64,000 nt of DNA from Pantoea sp. Lij88 (GCF_030062155.1 NZ_CP118269.1:3596001-3660000); one strand, 5' to 3'. Positions 21,135-29,527 are shown, numbered from the stretch's first letter. A program made the numbers and translations. The notes: generated by a model not told the origin, from the letters alone.

Positions 21135-22052
21135 TCAGAATCCTGTTGATCGGAGATAGTCCAGGCTGGCTTTTACATCCCGCAGACTGGTGTCGGCATG
21201 GCGCGGATCACGCTCCTGTTCGATGGTGATCCAGCCCTGATAATGACGCTCAGTCAGCAGCGTGCGCACCGCCGGATAGTCGATTGCGCCCTGCCCGAGC
21301 GGACACATCACGCCCTGCGCGCAGGCGGTGAAAAAGTCGAGCCCGCGAGAGAGTGCGTCACGCCAGACCGGCTGGTTGACGTCTTTAAAGTGGAGGTAAT
21401 CGATGCGCGACCAGTACTGCTCCAGCGAAGCCACCGGATCCATACCGGCGTAATAGAGATGGCCGGTATCCAGGCATAAACCGGCGACCTCATGCGGAAT
21501 GTCAGAGACCAGCTGCGCCAGCTCATCGGCGAACTCAATGCAGCCGCCCGCATGCGGATGGATCACCGGCCGCACGCCATACTCCTGCCAGGCGATCTCA
21601 CTCAGAAGGGTGATGTGCTGCATCATGCGCTGCCAGTCGTCGGCGGAAAGCCGTGGCGCTTTTTCTGACTGCCCGGCATATTTCGCCCGCTCAGGATTGC
21701 CGAAATCGATGATCACCAGATAAGGCGCACTGGCTCCGGGCGTCCTGGCAGCGGCGGGCACGCTGGCCAGGGTGCGACACAGGTTGTGCGTCAGCGTCAC
21801 CAGCGCAGGGAAATGCGCCTCACTGACTAAATCATCAAAAATTGTCCCTGCCACCAGCGAAAGCTGATGGGTATTAAGCTGCTGTGTCAGTTCGGCGGCA
21901 TCCACAGGCAGATAGCCCCAGGGGCCGAGCTCGATGCTGGGATAGCCAGCCTGGGCGGCCTCGGTCAGGACTTTCTGAAACGGCGGCAGCCAGAAATTCG
22001 CGGGATCATCCACGCCCCAGCTACAGGGCGCATTAGCAATATGAAAGGTCAT
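21135..22052 (-). CDS. Sugar-phosphate isomerase/epimerase-like TIM barrel (IolE-like, pair 1)
   Basis: A 305-aa AP-endonuclease-2 superfamily TIM barrel starting MTFHIANAPCSWGVDDPANF. That N-terminus (NAPCSWG) resembles inosose dehydratase IolE. Metal-ligand candidates occur in VIHPHAGGCIEF, CLDTGHLYYAG and YLHFKDV. The start at 22052 gives the family N-terminus; 13 extra in-frame codons to 22091 have no support. It is 10 nt ahead of the dehydrogenase. The palindrome at 22115-22129 is 63 bp upstream, suggesting control by the adjacent LacI-type protein. Confidence 0.82.
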   Translation of the reverse strand: MTFHIANAPCSWGVDDPANFWLPPFQKVLTEAAQAGYPSIELGPWGYLPVDAAELTQQLNTHQLSLVAGTIFDDLVSEAHFPALVTLTHNLCRTLASVPAAARTPGASAPYLVIIDFGNPERAKYAGQSEKAPRLSADDWQRMMQHITLLSEIAWQEYGVRPVIHPHAGGCIEFADELAQLVSDIPHEVAGLCLDTGHLYYAGMDPVASLEQYWSRIDYLHFKDVNQPVWRDALSRGLDFFTACAQGVMCPLGQGAIDYPAVRTLLTERHYQGWITIEQERDPRHADTSLRDVKASLDYLRSTGF

Positions 22053-22114
22053 GATATCTGCCTGTGCAGTGAGAACTGCTGGCAGTATCAAATAAAAATT
22101 TCATCTCAGACAAC

Positions 22115-22129
22115 AATGAAAGTTTCATT
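22115..22129. promoter_or_regulatory. Palindromic operator, pair-1 side
   Basis: AATGAAA-G-TTTCATT is a perfect 15-bp palindrome 63 bp upstream of the TIM-barrel start. Its half-site recurs in the 23374-23388 palindrome in front of the divergent operon. Odd-length symmetric sites of this size suit LacI-family repressors. Confidence 0.65.
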
Positions 22130-22202
22130 TTTTGATAGAGATCGCGTTTAAAAACGGCGATAAATGATAGATTTTTATCAAATTAGCACTAACCTGCTCT
22201 TT

Positions 22203-23231
22203 TTACAGGTTTTCACGCGTCACGATTTCAAACGACACAGTCACCTGCGCAAAATGGTCGCGCTGCTCTGTTCGGCTGTTGAGACAGGCAGTGATGACCG
22301 CCTCAGCCATAGCATCAAGTCGATGGCGCAGCATCAGCGTGATGGTGCCGTCAATCAGCGCCAGATCATCACCCGGCAGCGGACCGTGGCACAACAAATC
22401 GATCTGCCTGCGTCCGCTCTCACGCAGCGCCTTTATGACGCCTTCTATGCCGCCGCAGGGCGCATAAATCATCACCAGATCATCATGCGCTTCCAGAAGC
22501 TGCCGGGTCGCCTGATACCCCCCTTCGCCCGACTCATAAGTCTTTAACGGTTCCAGTACCCGCTGACTGATACCCGACTCGCGCAGATAGGAGCGGAAGC
22601 TGATCTCGCTACTCTCCTGGCAGGTAAAACGGTGGTCGCCCAGCAGTACCCCGACGCATCCCGGCTCACGTAGCAGATGCTGTGCCATCCAGGCCGCAGT
22701 GCGCCCCGCTTTCTGATTATCAATGCCGATAAACCCGGCATGCTCGCAGGGCGAGAAATCGGAGAACAGCGCGTAGACCCGCACGCCCAGTCGTGACACA
22801 TCCTGAATGGCATGACGGATCAGCGGGTGATCCAGCGCCACCAGCGCAATCACATCGCTGCGCTGAGCCAGCTGACGCAGCGAGTGCGCCACTGCCTCAA
22901 CTTCATGAATGTCATGCCAGCAGAATTCCGGTTCGCGGCCCTCTGGTTGATGCGCTTTAAGCTGCTGTTTCAGCGCCTCGCCCAGCTGCTGATAAAACGA
23001 ATAGCGGGCAGGCAGCAGGATAAAGCTCACGCGAAGCGCTGCCGCTGCCAGGGTCGGGATGGCCTGGCTGTGTGCCTGCGTCAGGCGATAACCCAGCTCG
23101 CGCGCCGCCGCCAGCACCTTCTGCTCGGTCACACTGCGCACCGGCGCACGGCGGTTCAGTACCCGGTCCACCGTCGCCACACCCACGCCCGCCGCCTGCG
23201 CGATCGCGGTCATCGTCACTTTTGACATCAT
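22203..23231 (-). CDS. LacI-family transcriptional regulator
   Basis: A 342-aa regulator with the N-terminal LacI helix-turn-helix KVTMTAIAQAAGVGVATVDRVLNRR (about residues 4-28) and hinge helix, followed by a periplasmic-binding-protein-like sugar domain with the family segments VALDHPLIRHA and GFIGIDNQKAGRTAAWMAQHL. It lies between the two dehydrogenase/TIM-barrel operons, on the same strand as pair 1, and both outward promoters carry the AATGAA...TTCATT palindrome. The natural inference is that it represses both operons until a sugar or cyclitol inducer binds. Confidence 0.88.
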   Translation of the reverse strand: MMSKVTMTAIAQAAGVGVATVDRVLNRRAPVRSVTEQKVLAAARELGYRLTQAHSQAIPTLAAAALRVSFILLPARYSFYQQLGEALKQQLKAHQPEGREPEFCWHDIHEVEAVAHSLRQLAQRSDVIALVALDHPLIRHAIQDVSRLGVRVYALFSDFSPCEHAGFIGIDNQKAGRTAAWMAQHLLREPGCVGVLLGDHRFTCQESSEISFRSYLRESGISQRVLEPLKTYESGEGGYQATRQLLEAHDDLVMIYAPCGGIEGVIKALRESGRRQIDLLCHGPLPGDDLALIDGTITLMLRHRLDAMAEAVITACLNSRTEQRDHFAQVTVSFEIVTRENL

Positions 23232-23373
23232 CTTTCTCCCTGCTTCTGTGGCGTCAGCCGCTGGCTACACCTTTATGTTCTGTTGACTTTGATATCAGCA
23301 CTCTATCGCCGCAGGACCCTTTCCTCTCATTTATTTGATAGAAAATGAGCGTTAATTTTGATCGCCCTCGCAA

Positions 23374-23388
23374 AATGAAACATTCATT
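23374..23388. promoter_or_regulatory. Palindromic operator, pair-2 side
   Basis: AATGAA-ACA-TTCATT is a 15-bp palindrome in the 329-bp gap between the divergent LacI gene (143 bp away) and the pair-2 dehydrogenase (173 bp away). It shares both half-sites with 22115-22129. The rest of the gap shows TTTGATAGA (near 23334), also present beside the first operator (near 22131), and no gene. Confidence 0.65.
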
Positions 23389-23560
23389 TCTTTCTGCATT
23401 CTCTTTAAAACGTCCATTTGCTAAAACGGGTAAAAATCCCGCGCCGGACCGGTTGATGGGATCACATCATTAAAAGGTTAGAGCGGCGACGGCGGGCTTT
23501 CTATAGTGGAGTCCTGAGCAGCACCTGCCTGCACGTACAACACGTACAAAAGGAAAAGAT

Positions 23561-24604
23561 ATGTTCCCTTCAACGCTTCCGGCTCCCCGCCTGACCGATG
23601 CCAGCCAGGTTCCGCGACTGCGCTGGGGCATTATCGGGCCGGGCTGGATCGCCGACCATTTTGCCCATGCGCTGCGCCAGCACACCCGGCAGCAGATCAC
23701 CGCGGTTGCCGCCCGTGACCCGGCAAAAGCGCAGGCCTTTGCTGACAAATGGTCAATCGGCTATGCCACAGACAGTCTTGATGCGCTGCTGGCGCGGGAT
23801 GACGTTGATGCGGTCTATATCGCAACGCCTCACAACCACCATTTTCCCGATGGTCTGCGCGCGATTGCCGCCGGAAAGTCTCTGCTGATTGAAAAGCCGC
23901 TGGCGCTGAATGCGCAGCAGGCAGTTCAGCTTAAACAGGCCGCTGCTGCCGCAAACCTGCTCTGTATGGAGGCGATGTGGTGCAACTTTGCACCGAAGTA
24001 TGACGTCATCCGTCAGCTGCTGGCGGATGGCGTACTCGGTAACGTCCATACCCTGATTGCCGATCACGGTGAGTTCTTCACCCCGGATCATCGCATCTTC
24101 AATGCCGATCTGGCGGGCGGTCCGATGCTGGACCTCGGCAGTTATCTGGTGGCGCTGAGTGTGTTGGTTGGCGGCGGTGCGCCTGACACGATCGTCGCCC
24201 GTGGCCAGCCCGTCCCGGATGGCCGCGTTAACGGTCAGACGTCGATGCTGTTTACTCATCAGCACGGCATGCAGTCGGTACTGAATACCACCCTGTTCAG
24301 CAACACACCCGGCTGCGCAGTGATCGCCGGGCGCGACGCCACGCTGGAGCTGGCGGGCCAGTTCTATGCGCCGGGTAACTTCACCCTGACCTCCAGCGAC
24401 CGGCGTCATCGCCTGCAATGGCAGGAGCCCACTAACCGCTATGAACAGCTCTGTCATGAAATTAACCACTTCGCCTGGTGTGTCGGCCAGAACCTGATCG
24501 ATTCACCCGTCCACTCGCTTGACCAGGCGATTATCACCCTGGCCGCGATGGACACCGTCAGGCAGCAGACTGGCGTGACCTTCAATGAAGAACAGCAACC
24601 TTAA
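23561..24604 (+). CDS. Gfo/Idh/MocA-family oxidoreductase (pair 2)
   Basis: A 347-aa NAD(P)-dependent dehydrogenase. The Rossmann motif is LRWGIIGPGWIADHFAHAL near residue 20, the EKP motif is at 111-113 (LLIEKPLAL), and DLGSYLVALSVLVGGG occupies the active-site strand. It resembles the YcjS / dihydrodiol dehydrogenase-like branch more than pair-1's enzyme. The ATG at 23561 follows AGGAAAAGAT. The TIM-barrel gene starts 18 nt later on the same strand, so the two form an operon under the 23374 operator. Confidence 0.86.
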   Translation: MFPSTLPAPRLTDASQVPRLRWGIIGPGWIADHFAHALRQHTRQQITAVAARDPAKAQAFADKWSIGYATDSLDALLARDDVDAVYIATPHNHHFPDGLRAIAAGKSLLIEKPLALNAQQAVQLKQAAAAANLLCMEAMWCNFAPKYDVIRQLLADGVLGNVHTLIADHGEFFTPDHRIFNADLAGGPMLDLGSYLVALSVLVGGGAPDTIVARGQPVPDGRVNGQTSMLFTHQHGMQSVLNTTLFSNTPGCAVIAGRDATLELAGQFYAPGNFTLTSSDRRHRLQWQEPTNRYEQLCHEINHFAWCVGQNLIDSPVHSLDQAIITLAAMDTVRQQTGVTFNEEQQP

Positions 24605-24622
24605 TGTGCCCGGAGCAGAAAG

Positions 24623-25501
24623 ATGAAAATCGCTTTTGATGTGGATGTGATTAAAGATTTAGGCATCACCCGAATGGTTCATCAGGTGGCCGACTGGGGC
24701 TACAAATATATCGAACAGTCGCCGCATCCGCAGATCAACCCGTTTTATAAACATCCTAAAGCCAGCCGTGAAATCATTAACGAGTATAAGAATGCGTTAA
24801 GCGCTACCGGGCTGGAGATCTCCTCATTTATCGTGGTCTATCGCTGGTCCGGCCCGGATGAGCTGCGTCGTCAGGCGGCGGTGAAGAAGTGGAAGCGGAT
24901 GATTGAGATTGCGGTTGAGATGGGTGTGCAGGTCATTAACACCGAGCTCTCCGGCACGCCTAACGAACCGGAAATCTGTGAAGAGATGTTCTATCGCTCG
25001 ATGGAAGAGCTACTGCCGATCATCGAACGTGAAGGTATCCGCGTCGAAATCCAGGCGCATCCGTGGGATTTCTGCGAAGAGAACAACGAAACCGTGGATA
25101 TCGTGAAGTCGTTCCGCAGCGATAACGTAAAGTATATCTACAGCGCCCCACACACCTTCTTCTATGACAAAGGCAAAGGCGATGTGAAGCCGATGCTGGA
25201 ATATGCCGGTGACGATCTGTCGCACATGCTGATCGCCGATACCATGAACCATACAAAGCACTGCCGCTATATCGTTAACCCGCCAGGCGTCGATGCCACC
25301 ATTCACCAGCATGTCGGCGTGGGCGAAGGCGAAGTAGACTTCGACACCCTGTTCAAAACGCTGCGCGACACCGGTTTTGCTACCCGTACCCATAAAGTCG
25401 GTGGTGATCCGATTATTGCGGCGTCCCTGTTTGGCTATCCGGAAAAAATGAAGGTACAGGCGATTGAAACCCGCGAGCTGATTGAGCGCGAACTGCTGTA
25501 A
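24623..25501 (+). CDS. Sugar-phosphate isomerase/epimerase-like TIM barrel (pair 2)
   Basis: A 292-aa AP-endonuclease-2-type TIM barrel beginning MKIAFDVDVIKDLGITRMV. Likely metal ligands are the Glu in VINTELSG, Glu/His in RVEIQAHPWDF, His in YSAPHTFFYD and the final Glu/His region. Family members include IolE/IolI and the 3-keto-glycoside epimerase YcjR; coupling to a Gfo/Idh/MocA enzyme fits an oxidise-then-epimerise or eliminate step. It is followed by the hairpin at 25511-25536. Substrate unknown. Confidence 0.83.
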   Translation: MKIAFDVDVIKDLGITRMVHQVADWGYKYIEQSPHPQINPFYKHPKASREIINEYKNALSATGLEISSFIVVYRWSGPDELRRQAAVKKWKRMIEIAVEMGVQVINTELSGTPNEPEICEEMFYRSMEELLPIIEREGIRVEIQAHPWDFCEENNETVDIVKSFRSDNVKYIYSAPHTFFYDKGKGDVKPMLEYAGDDLSHMLIADTMNHTKHCRYIVNPPGVDATIHQHVGVGEGEVDFDTLFKTLRDTGFATRTHKVGGDPIIAASLFGYPEKMKVQAIETRELIERELL

Positions 25502-25510
25502 CCCTGCCTG

Positions 25511-25536
25511 CCGTGCAGTCGTTGCTGACTGCACGG
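25511..25536 (+). terminator. Hairpin after the pair-2 operon
   Basis: Perfect 10-bp stem CCGTGCAGTC / GACTGCACGG with loop GTTGCT, nine nt after the TIM-barrel stop. No T-tract, so possibly a processing or rho-dependent end. Confidence 0.5.
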
Positions 25537-25719
25537 TCATGTCTGCTCCGGACAACGAACACCCTGCCTGACACACTTTTATTCACTTTTCTCCGACACC
25601 GCAGCCCGCCTGACATCAGCGCATTGCAGCATGCCTTCGCGCAGCCAGCAGAGTTAAACCGCCTTCGCAGCACCTGCTACACTCCAGACCAATACCACAC
25701 CATAAGGCGAACTTTCATT

Positions 25720-26583
25720 ATGTCGGAAAATGCATATCAGCCCGCAAAAGTCTGGACCTGGGACCCTGAAGCCAAAGGTAACGGCGCTAAAACTAATCGT
25801 CCGTTCGCTGGTCCCACCCACGAAAAAGCGTTGCCGGTTGGCAAACACCCTTTACAGCTCTATTCGCTCGGCACGCCTAACGGCCAGAAAGTCACTATCC
25901 TGCTGGAAGAGCTGCTGGCGCTTAACGTCAACGATGCCGAATATGATGCCTGGCTGATCCGTATCGGCGAAGGCGATCAGTTCTCCAGCGGGTTTGTCGA
26001 TGTGAACCCGAACTCAAAAATACCGGCGCTGAGTGACCACTCTGCAACACCGCCGATTCGGGTCTTTGAATCGGGCAATATCCTGCTCTATCTGGCGGAA
26101 AAATATGGCTACTTCCTGCCGAAAGATATCGCTGGCCGCACTGAAACCCTGAACTGGCTGTTCTGGCTGCAGGGCTCTGCGCCTTACCTCGGCGGCGGTT
26201 TCGGTCATTTCTATCACTATGCGCCAGAGAAAATTGAGTACGCCATTAACCGCTTTACGCTGGAAGCGAAGCGTCAGCTCGACGTGCTGGATCGCCGGCT
26301 GGCCGACAACCGTTATCTGGCCGGTGATGACTACACCATCGCTGACATCGCCACCTGGCCGTGGTACGGCAACATGGTGCTGAATGACCAGTATGGCGGT
26401 GCCGAATTCCTTGATGTGCAGTCCTATAAAAATGTGGTGCGCTGGGCGAAAGAGATTGCACAGCGTCCTGCCGTTATTCGTGGCCGCAAGGTCAACCGTG
26501 TCATGGGCGACCCGGCCGATCAGCTGCATGAGCGTCATGATGCTGCTGACTTCGATACCGAAACCCAGGATAAAAAAGCGTAA
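25720..26583 (+). CDS. yghU: Glutathione S-transferase family protein YghU
   Basis: A 287-aa protein of the nu-class GST group, whose E. coli member YghU binds two glutathiones and has disulfide-bond reductase activity. The N-terminal extension SENAYQPAKVWTWDPEA and TNRPFAGPTHEK are family hallmarks, followed by the thioredoxin-like domain (LYSLGTPNGQKVTILLEEL) and the all-helical domain ending QLHERHDAADF. The true start is the ATG at 25720; an upstream in-frame extension to 25513 is rejected on family length. It is probably co-transcribed with the DUF1330 gene 10 nt downstream. Confidence 0.93.
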   Translation: MSENAYQPAKVWTWDPEAKGNGAKTNRPFAGPTHEKALPVGKHPLQLYSLGTPNGQKVTILLEELLALNVNDAEYDAWLIRIGEGDQFSSGFVDVNPNSKIPALSDHSATPPIRVFESGNILLYLAEKYGYFLPKDIAGRTETLNWLFWLQGSAPYLGGGFGHFYHYAPEKIEYAINRFTLEAKRQLDVLDRRLADNRYLAGDDYTIADIATWPWYGNMVLNDQYGGAEFLDVQSYKNVVRWAKEIAQRPAVIRGRKVNRVMGDPADQLHERHDAADFDTETQDKKA

Positions 26584-26593
26584 GGAGAGACCT

Positions 26594-26887
26594 GTGAGTG
26601 CATACGTTGTATTTATTCGTGATAACACCCTGAACCAGGACGAAATGGCGATCTACTCTGAGAAAGCGGGCCAGGCGCGCGGCGATCATCAGATCAATCC
26701 TCTCGCCTTTTATGGCGAACTGGAAACGCTGGAAGGTCAGGAAGCGGAAGGTGTGGTGATTCTGGAGTTCGCGAGCCGCGAAGCCGCACACGCCTGGTAT
26801 GACAGCCCGGAATATCAGGCAGCCAAAGCGCACCGTCTGAAAGGCGCGAACTATCGCGTGGTGCTGGTAGAAGGCGTGGCGAAGTAA
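26594..26887 (+). CDS. DUF1330 domain protein
   Basis: A 97-aa ferredoxin-like small protein starting from GTG at 26594 with AAGGAG 7 nt upstream. The motifs YVVFIRDNTLNQDEMAIY, LEFASREAAHAWYDSPEYQ and RVVLVEGVA are typical of DUF1330, a dimeric alpha-beta barrel family of unknown function related in fold to small monooxygenases. It starts 10 nt after yghU, so the pair is probably one operon. An in-frame reading upstream to 26384 runs inside yghU and is not used. Confidence 0.82.
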   Translation: MSAYVVFIRDNTLNQDEMAIYSEKAGQARGDHQINPLAFYGELETLEGQEAEGVVILEFASREAAHAWYDSPEYQAAKAHRLKGANYRVVLVEGVAK

Positions 26888-26919
26888 GCATTGAGGCGGC
26901 AGCGATGCCGCCTCAATGC
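26888..26919 (+). repeat. Terminator-like hairpin, first of two copies
   Basis: Perfect 14-bp stem GCATTGAGGCGGCA / TGCCGCCTCAATGC with GCGA loop, starting directly after the DUF1330 stop. Its central 20 nt (26894-26913) recur exactly at 27206-27225. It lacks a T-run. Confidence 0.7.
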
Positions 26920-26967
26920 TGAGCAACCCGCATCAGAGTCAAACTGGCAGCAATAGATAAACTCAAC

Positions 26968-27157
26968 GCGCAGGGAACAGGGTCAGAGGAGGAAAGCGTC
27001 CCGCGCCATGGACAAAAACGCCGGGAGCGTTTTTGAACAACGCAACGCGTTGGCCCGGCAACGGGCGCACCTCAGGGATGAGGTGCGTAATTACGCGGTC
27101 CGGGCAGTCATGGATGACAGCTTTTGCGTCTTTCCGATCGGACCCTGCTCCCTGTGC
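26968..27157 (+). repeat. Structured repeat element, copy 1 (long form)
   Basis: A 190-bp element bounded by 17-nt inverted ends (26968-26984 and 27141-27157, 15 of 17 matched). A second stem GGAAAG (26991-26996) / CTTTCC (27130-27135) lies inside. The core (27014-27091) folds into four hairpins: AAAAACGC/GCGTTTTT, CAACGC/GCGTTG, GCCCG-GCAA-CGGGC and CGCACCTCA-GGGA-TGAGGTGCG. The core equals that of copy 3 at 42439-42516 except within the GCAA loop. It lies between the yghU operon and yncE. Whether it acts as RNA or is a non-autonomous mobile repeat is not shown. Confidence 0.75.
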
Positions 27158-27203
27158 CGGCTCAGTCTCACCGCTACACGATTCAGACTTTGCCTGTAAG
27201 TTC

Positions 27204-27231
27204 AAAGGCGGCAGCGATGCCGCCTTTTTTT
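27204..27231 (+). terminator. Terminator hairpin, second copy, with T-tract
   Basis: AAAGGCGGCA / TGCCGCCTTT with GCGA loop followed by T's. The T-tract is oriented for the plus-strand yghU operon; it overlaps the stop codon of the convergent yncE-like gene. Confidence 0.75.
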
Positions 27232-28324
27232 ATTGCAGCGTGATACGCGCCACGCCATCCGGCATCTGACTTTTGTGGTCGCCACTGAAGCCCTGCTTCA
27301 GGGTAACGTACAGTGTCTGCCCGTCCGGTGAGACCAGCAGGCTCTCTGGATGCCCCTCAAACGACCAGCTGTTTTTCACTTCATACGTGGTGCCATCCAG
27401 CTGCAGTACCTTCTTCGACTCGCGCTGGCTGATATAAATCTCATTACGCTTGCCGTTAAATTTAATCCCCGTCGAATCAGCCGGATCCAGACGCTGAATC
27501 AGCTTGCCGCTGCGCTCATCAAACACCAGGGTATTTTTCGTGCTGGCGTTATCCGTGACAAACAGGCGACCCGTCGCCGGATCTTCCGCCATGTTCAGGA
27601 ACTGAGCGTCCTGCCCGTCACCTGCCGTCAGGCGCTGCTCGATTTTGTGATTGCGCGGATTAATCACCAGGATTTCACCACTGCCGTTCGCCGCATAAAT
27701 CCGGTCACTGACCGGCGAGAAGATGATGCCTGTAACCCCCTTCCCGGCATTTTTAATCCGGGCTTTCAGCGTCAGGGTTTTCGCATCAACCACCCAGATC
27801 ACACCCGGATCGCCCGCGCCGCCGACATAGAGCAGCCCGTCATGCAGAAAGATCTCACGCGTGCCCACCGGCAAACCTGTCTCGTTTTTATCGTCGAACA
27901 TCAGGCGCTTCAGCACCCTGCCGTTCTCCGGATCGATCTTAGAGATGCCGCCATCCTGCGCATTGGTAGTGTAAAGCGCGCTGCCGTCCGGGTCGCTAAT
28001 CAGACCGACGTTTTTCAGGTCGAAATGCCCCGTCCCGGTGCTCTGCAGCGTGGTGCCATCAAGACGGTAGATCATGCCGCCACTGATATCCTTACCCTCC
28101 GGCGCACTGGCAACATAGAGCGCATTTCTGGCGGGCAGGTAGGCCATCTCATACAACCCGTCACCCAGCTCGCGCTGAATCAGGTTATCGGGGCTGGAGG
28201 GCTGCATCACCATCGGCGCATTGCCCTCCACTTTTGTGGCAGGTGTCTGGCACGCCGTCAGGCTGAAGGTGGTGACCATCGCCAGTGCGAGTGCCGCTTT
28301 ACGCGGGCTTAACAACGCTTTCAT
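27230..28324 (-). CDS. yncE: YncE-like beta-propeller lipoprotein
   Basis: A 364-aa secreted protein with repeated 40-45-residue blades (LYTTNAQDGGISKIDPENG, IYAANGSGEILVINPRN, LFVTDNASTKNTLVFDERSG), the seven-bladed YVTN/YncE propeller. Unlike E. coli YncE, which has a plain signal peptide, this one shows a lipobox-like SLTACQTP near residue 25, suggesting lipid anchoring. E. coli YncE is periplasmic, binds single-stranded DNA in vitro and is iron-regulated; its role is unclear. The site at 28395-28409 resembles a Fur box and supports iron control here. Confidence 0.82.
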   Translation of the reverse strand: MKALLSPRKAALALAMVTTFSLTACQTPATKVEGNAPMVMQPSSPDNLIQRELGDGLYEMAYLPARNALYVASAPEGKDISGGMIYRLDGTTLQSTGTGHFDLKNVGLISDPDGSALYTTNAQDGGISKIDPENGRVLKRLMFDDKNETGLPVGTREIFLHDGLLYVGGAGDPGVIWVVDAKTLTLKARIKNAGKGVTGIIFSPVSDRIYAANGSGEILVINPRNHKIEQRLTAGDGQDAQFLNMAEDPATGRLFVTDNASTKNTLVFDERSGKLIQRLDPADSTGIKFNGKRNEIYISQRESKKVLQLDGTTYEVKNSWSFEGHPESLLVSPDGQTLYVTLKQGFSGDHKSQMPDGVARITLQ

Positions 28325-28394
28325 ACTTAACTCCCCTATCGACCTGATCTCCCGGCTGGCCGCAACGCAGAGGGCAGGCAGGGGAGAAAATGAA

Positions 28395-28409
28395 TGAGAA
28401 TCATACGCA
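28395..28409 (-). promoter_or_regulatory. Fur-box-like site upstream of yncE
   Basis: TGAGAATCATACGCA matches the 7-1-7 Fur consensus TGATAATnATTATCA at 11 of 14 positions. It lies 71 bp upstream of the yncE-like start. E. coli yncE is Fur-repressed, which raises the likelihood. Confidence 0.5.
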
Positions 28410-28521
28410 TCAGAAAAAAAGCTGTAAACGCAGCGGCAGCCCGAAGCGACCGAATCAGCTTAATGCGGTATGTTAATTGTCCGCAGACGCTTTTTCACGC
28501 CCGCCCATCAAGATAAAATAA

Positions 28522-29463
28522 CTATTTTTCAACCGATTGCAGATTATTCTGCAGAAACGCCACAAACGCGGTGATGCGCGCCGGAAGCTGGCGCTGCGCC
28601 TGCCAGACCGCAAAAATATCTCCATCGGGTGCCTGCCAGTCGGGTAGCACCTGCAGCAGTTCGCCTGTCGCCAGGCTGTGCTGCGCGTCCCACCAGGAGC
28701 GCAACAGAATGCCATGCCCATCCATTGCCAGCCGCATCGCCACTTCACCATCGTTGGTGATCAGGCTGCCGCGCACTTTCTGGCTGATGCTCTGTTCGCC
28801 GCTGGTCAGCCGCCACAGCGTAAAATCGCTGTCGTGCTGACGCAGCAAAATGCAGTTGTGCTGCGCCAGATCGCGCACCGTAGCGGGCAGGCCGTGACGG
28901 GCAGCATAGGCGGGTGAACAGCAGAGGATGCGCGGATTGGTGCGCAGTTTACGCGCCACCAGCCGCGAGTCAGGCGGTTCGCCGACGCGGATATCAATAT
29001 CCATGTGCGCATCAAGAAAGTTAAGCGGCTGGCTGCTGAGCTGCAGCGAGAGTGAGAGCTGCGGATGCAGCGCGGCAAAGGCCGAGACGCAGGGCGCGAT
29101 ATGGCGACGGCCAAAGCCAAATGAGGCGTTGATGTTCAGCGTGCCGCGCAACTGAGCCGTTTCACCGCTGACCGCCTCTTCCAGCGCCTCCAGCTGATCC
29201 AGCAACGGACGCGCGCCCGCCAGATAACGGCGGCCTTCCGGCGTCAGTTCCAGCCGTCGCGTGGTGCGACGCAGCAGTTGCACACCAAGGCGCTGCTCCA
29301 GCAGGCTCAGACGTTTGCTTACCGCCGCCAGCGACAGGCCCAGTTCGCGTGCGGCTGCGGTCAGACTGTCCAGCGCAGCCAGGCGAACAAAGAAGGCTAA
29401 GTCATCGGTGGAGGTGCGGGATTCTCTACTTTGATTCAACAATGGATTGCCTTTCAGGCTCAT
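28522..29463 (-). CDS. dmlR: LysR-type regulator DmlR
   Basis: A 313-aa LysR-family protein with an N-terminal winged helix (LAFFVRLAALDSLTAAARELGLSLAAVSKRL is the region, about residues 23-53) and a substrate-binding domain typical of the acidic-molecule LTTR group. It is divergent from the D-malate/tartrate dehydrogenase gene with 64 bp between starts, the dmlR-dmlA arrangement of E. coli, where DmlR activates dmlA on D-malate. The name rests on this arrangement and on general similarity. Confidence 0.82.
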   Translation of the reverse strand: MSLKGNPLLNQSRESRTSTDDLAFFVRLAALDSLTAAARELGLSLAAVSKRLSLLEQRLGVQLLRRTTRRLELTPEGRRYLAGARPLLDQLEALEEAVSGETAQLRGTLNINASFGFGRRHIAPCVSAFAALHPQLSLSLQLSSQPLNFLDAHMDIDIRVGEPPDSRLVARKLRTNPRILCCSPAYAARHGLPATVRDLAQHNCILLRQHDSDFTLWRLTSGEQSISQKVRGSLITNDGEVAMRLAMDGHGILLRSWWDAQHSLATGELLQVLPDWQAPDGDIFAVWQAQRQLPARITAFVAFLQNNLQSVEK

Positions 29464-29527
29464 TATTTCCCCGGAATCGACAGTTATACTGCGTACACAA
29501 TTCGAACATCAACCGGAAAGGTGCCCT

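Noticed and set aside
26963..27205. An 80-aa reading frame on the minus strand containing FKNAPGVF
   Set aside because: It is the translation of repeat copy 1. The same peptide text appears from copy 3 at 42226-42465, so it reflects the repeat and not a gene.
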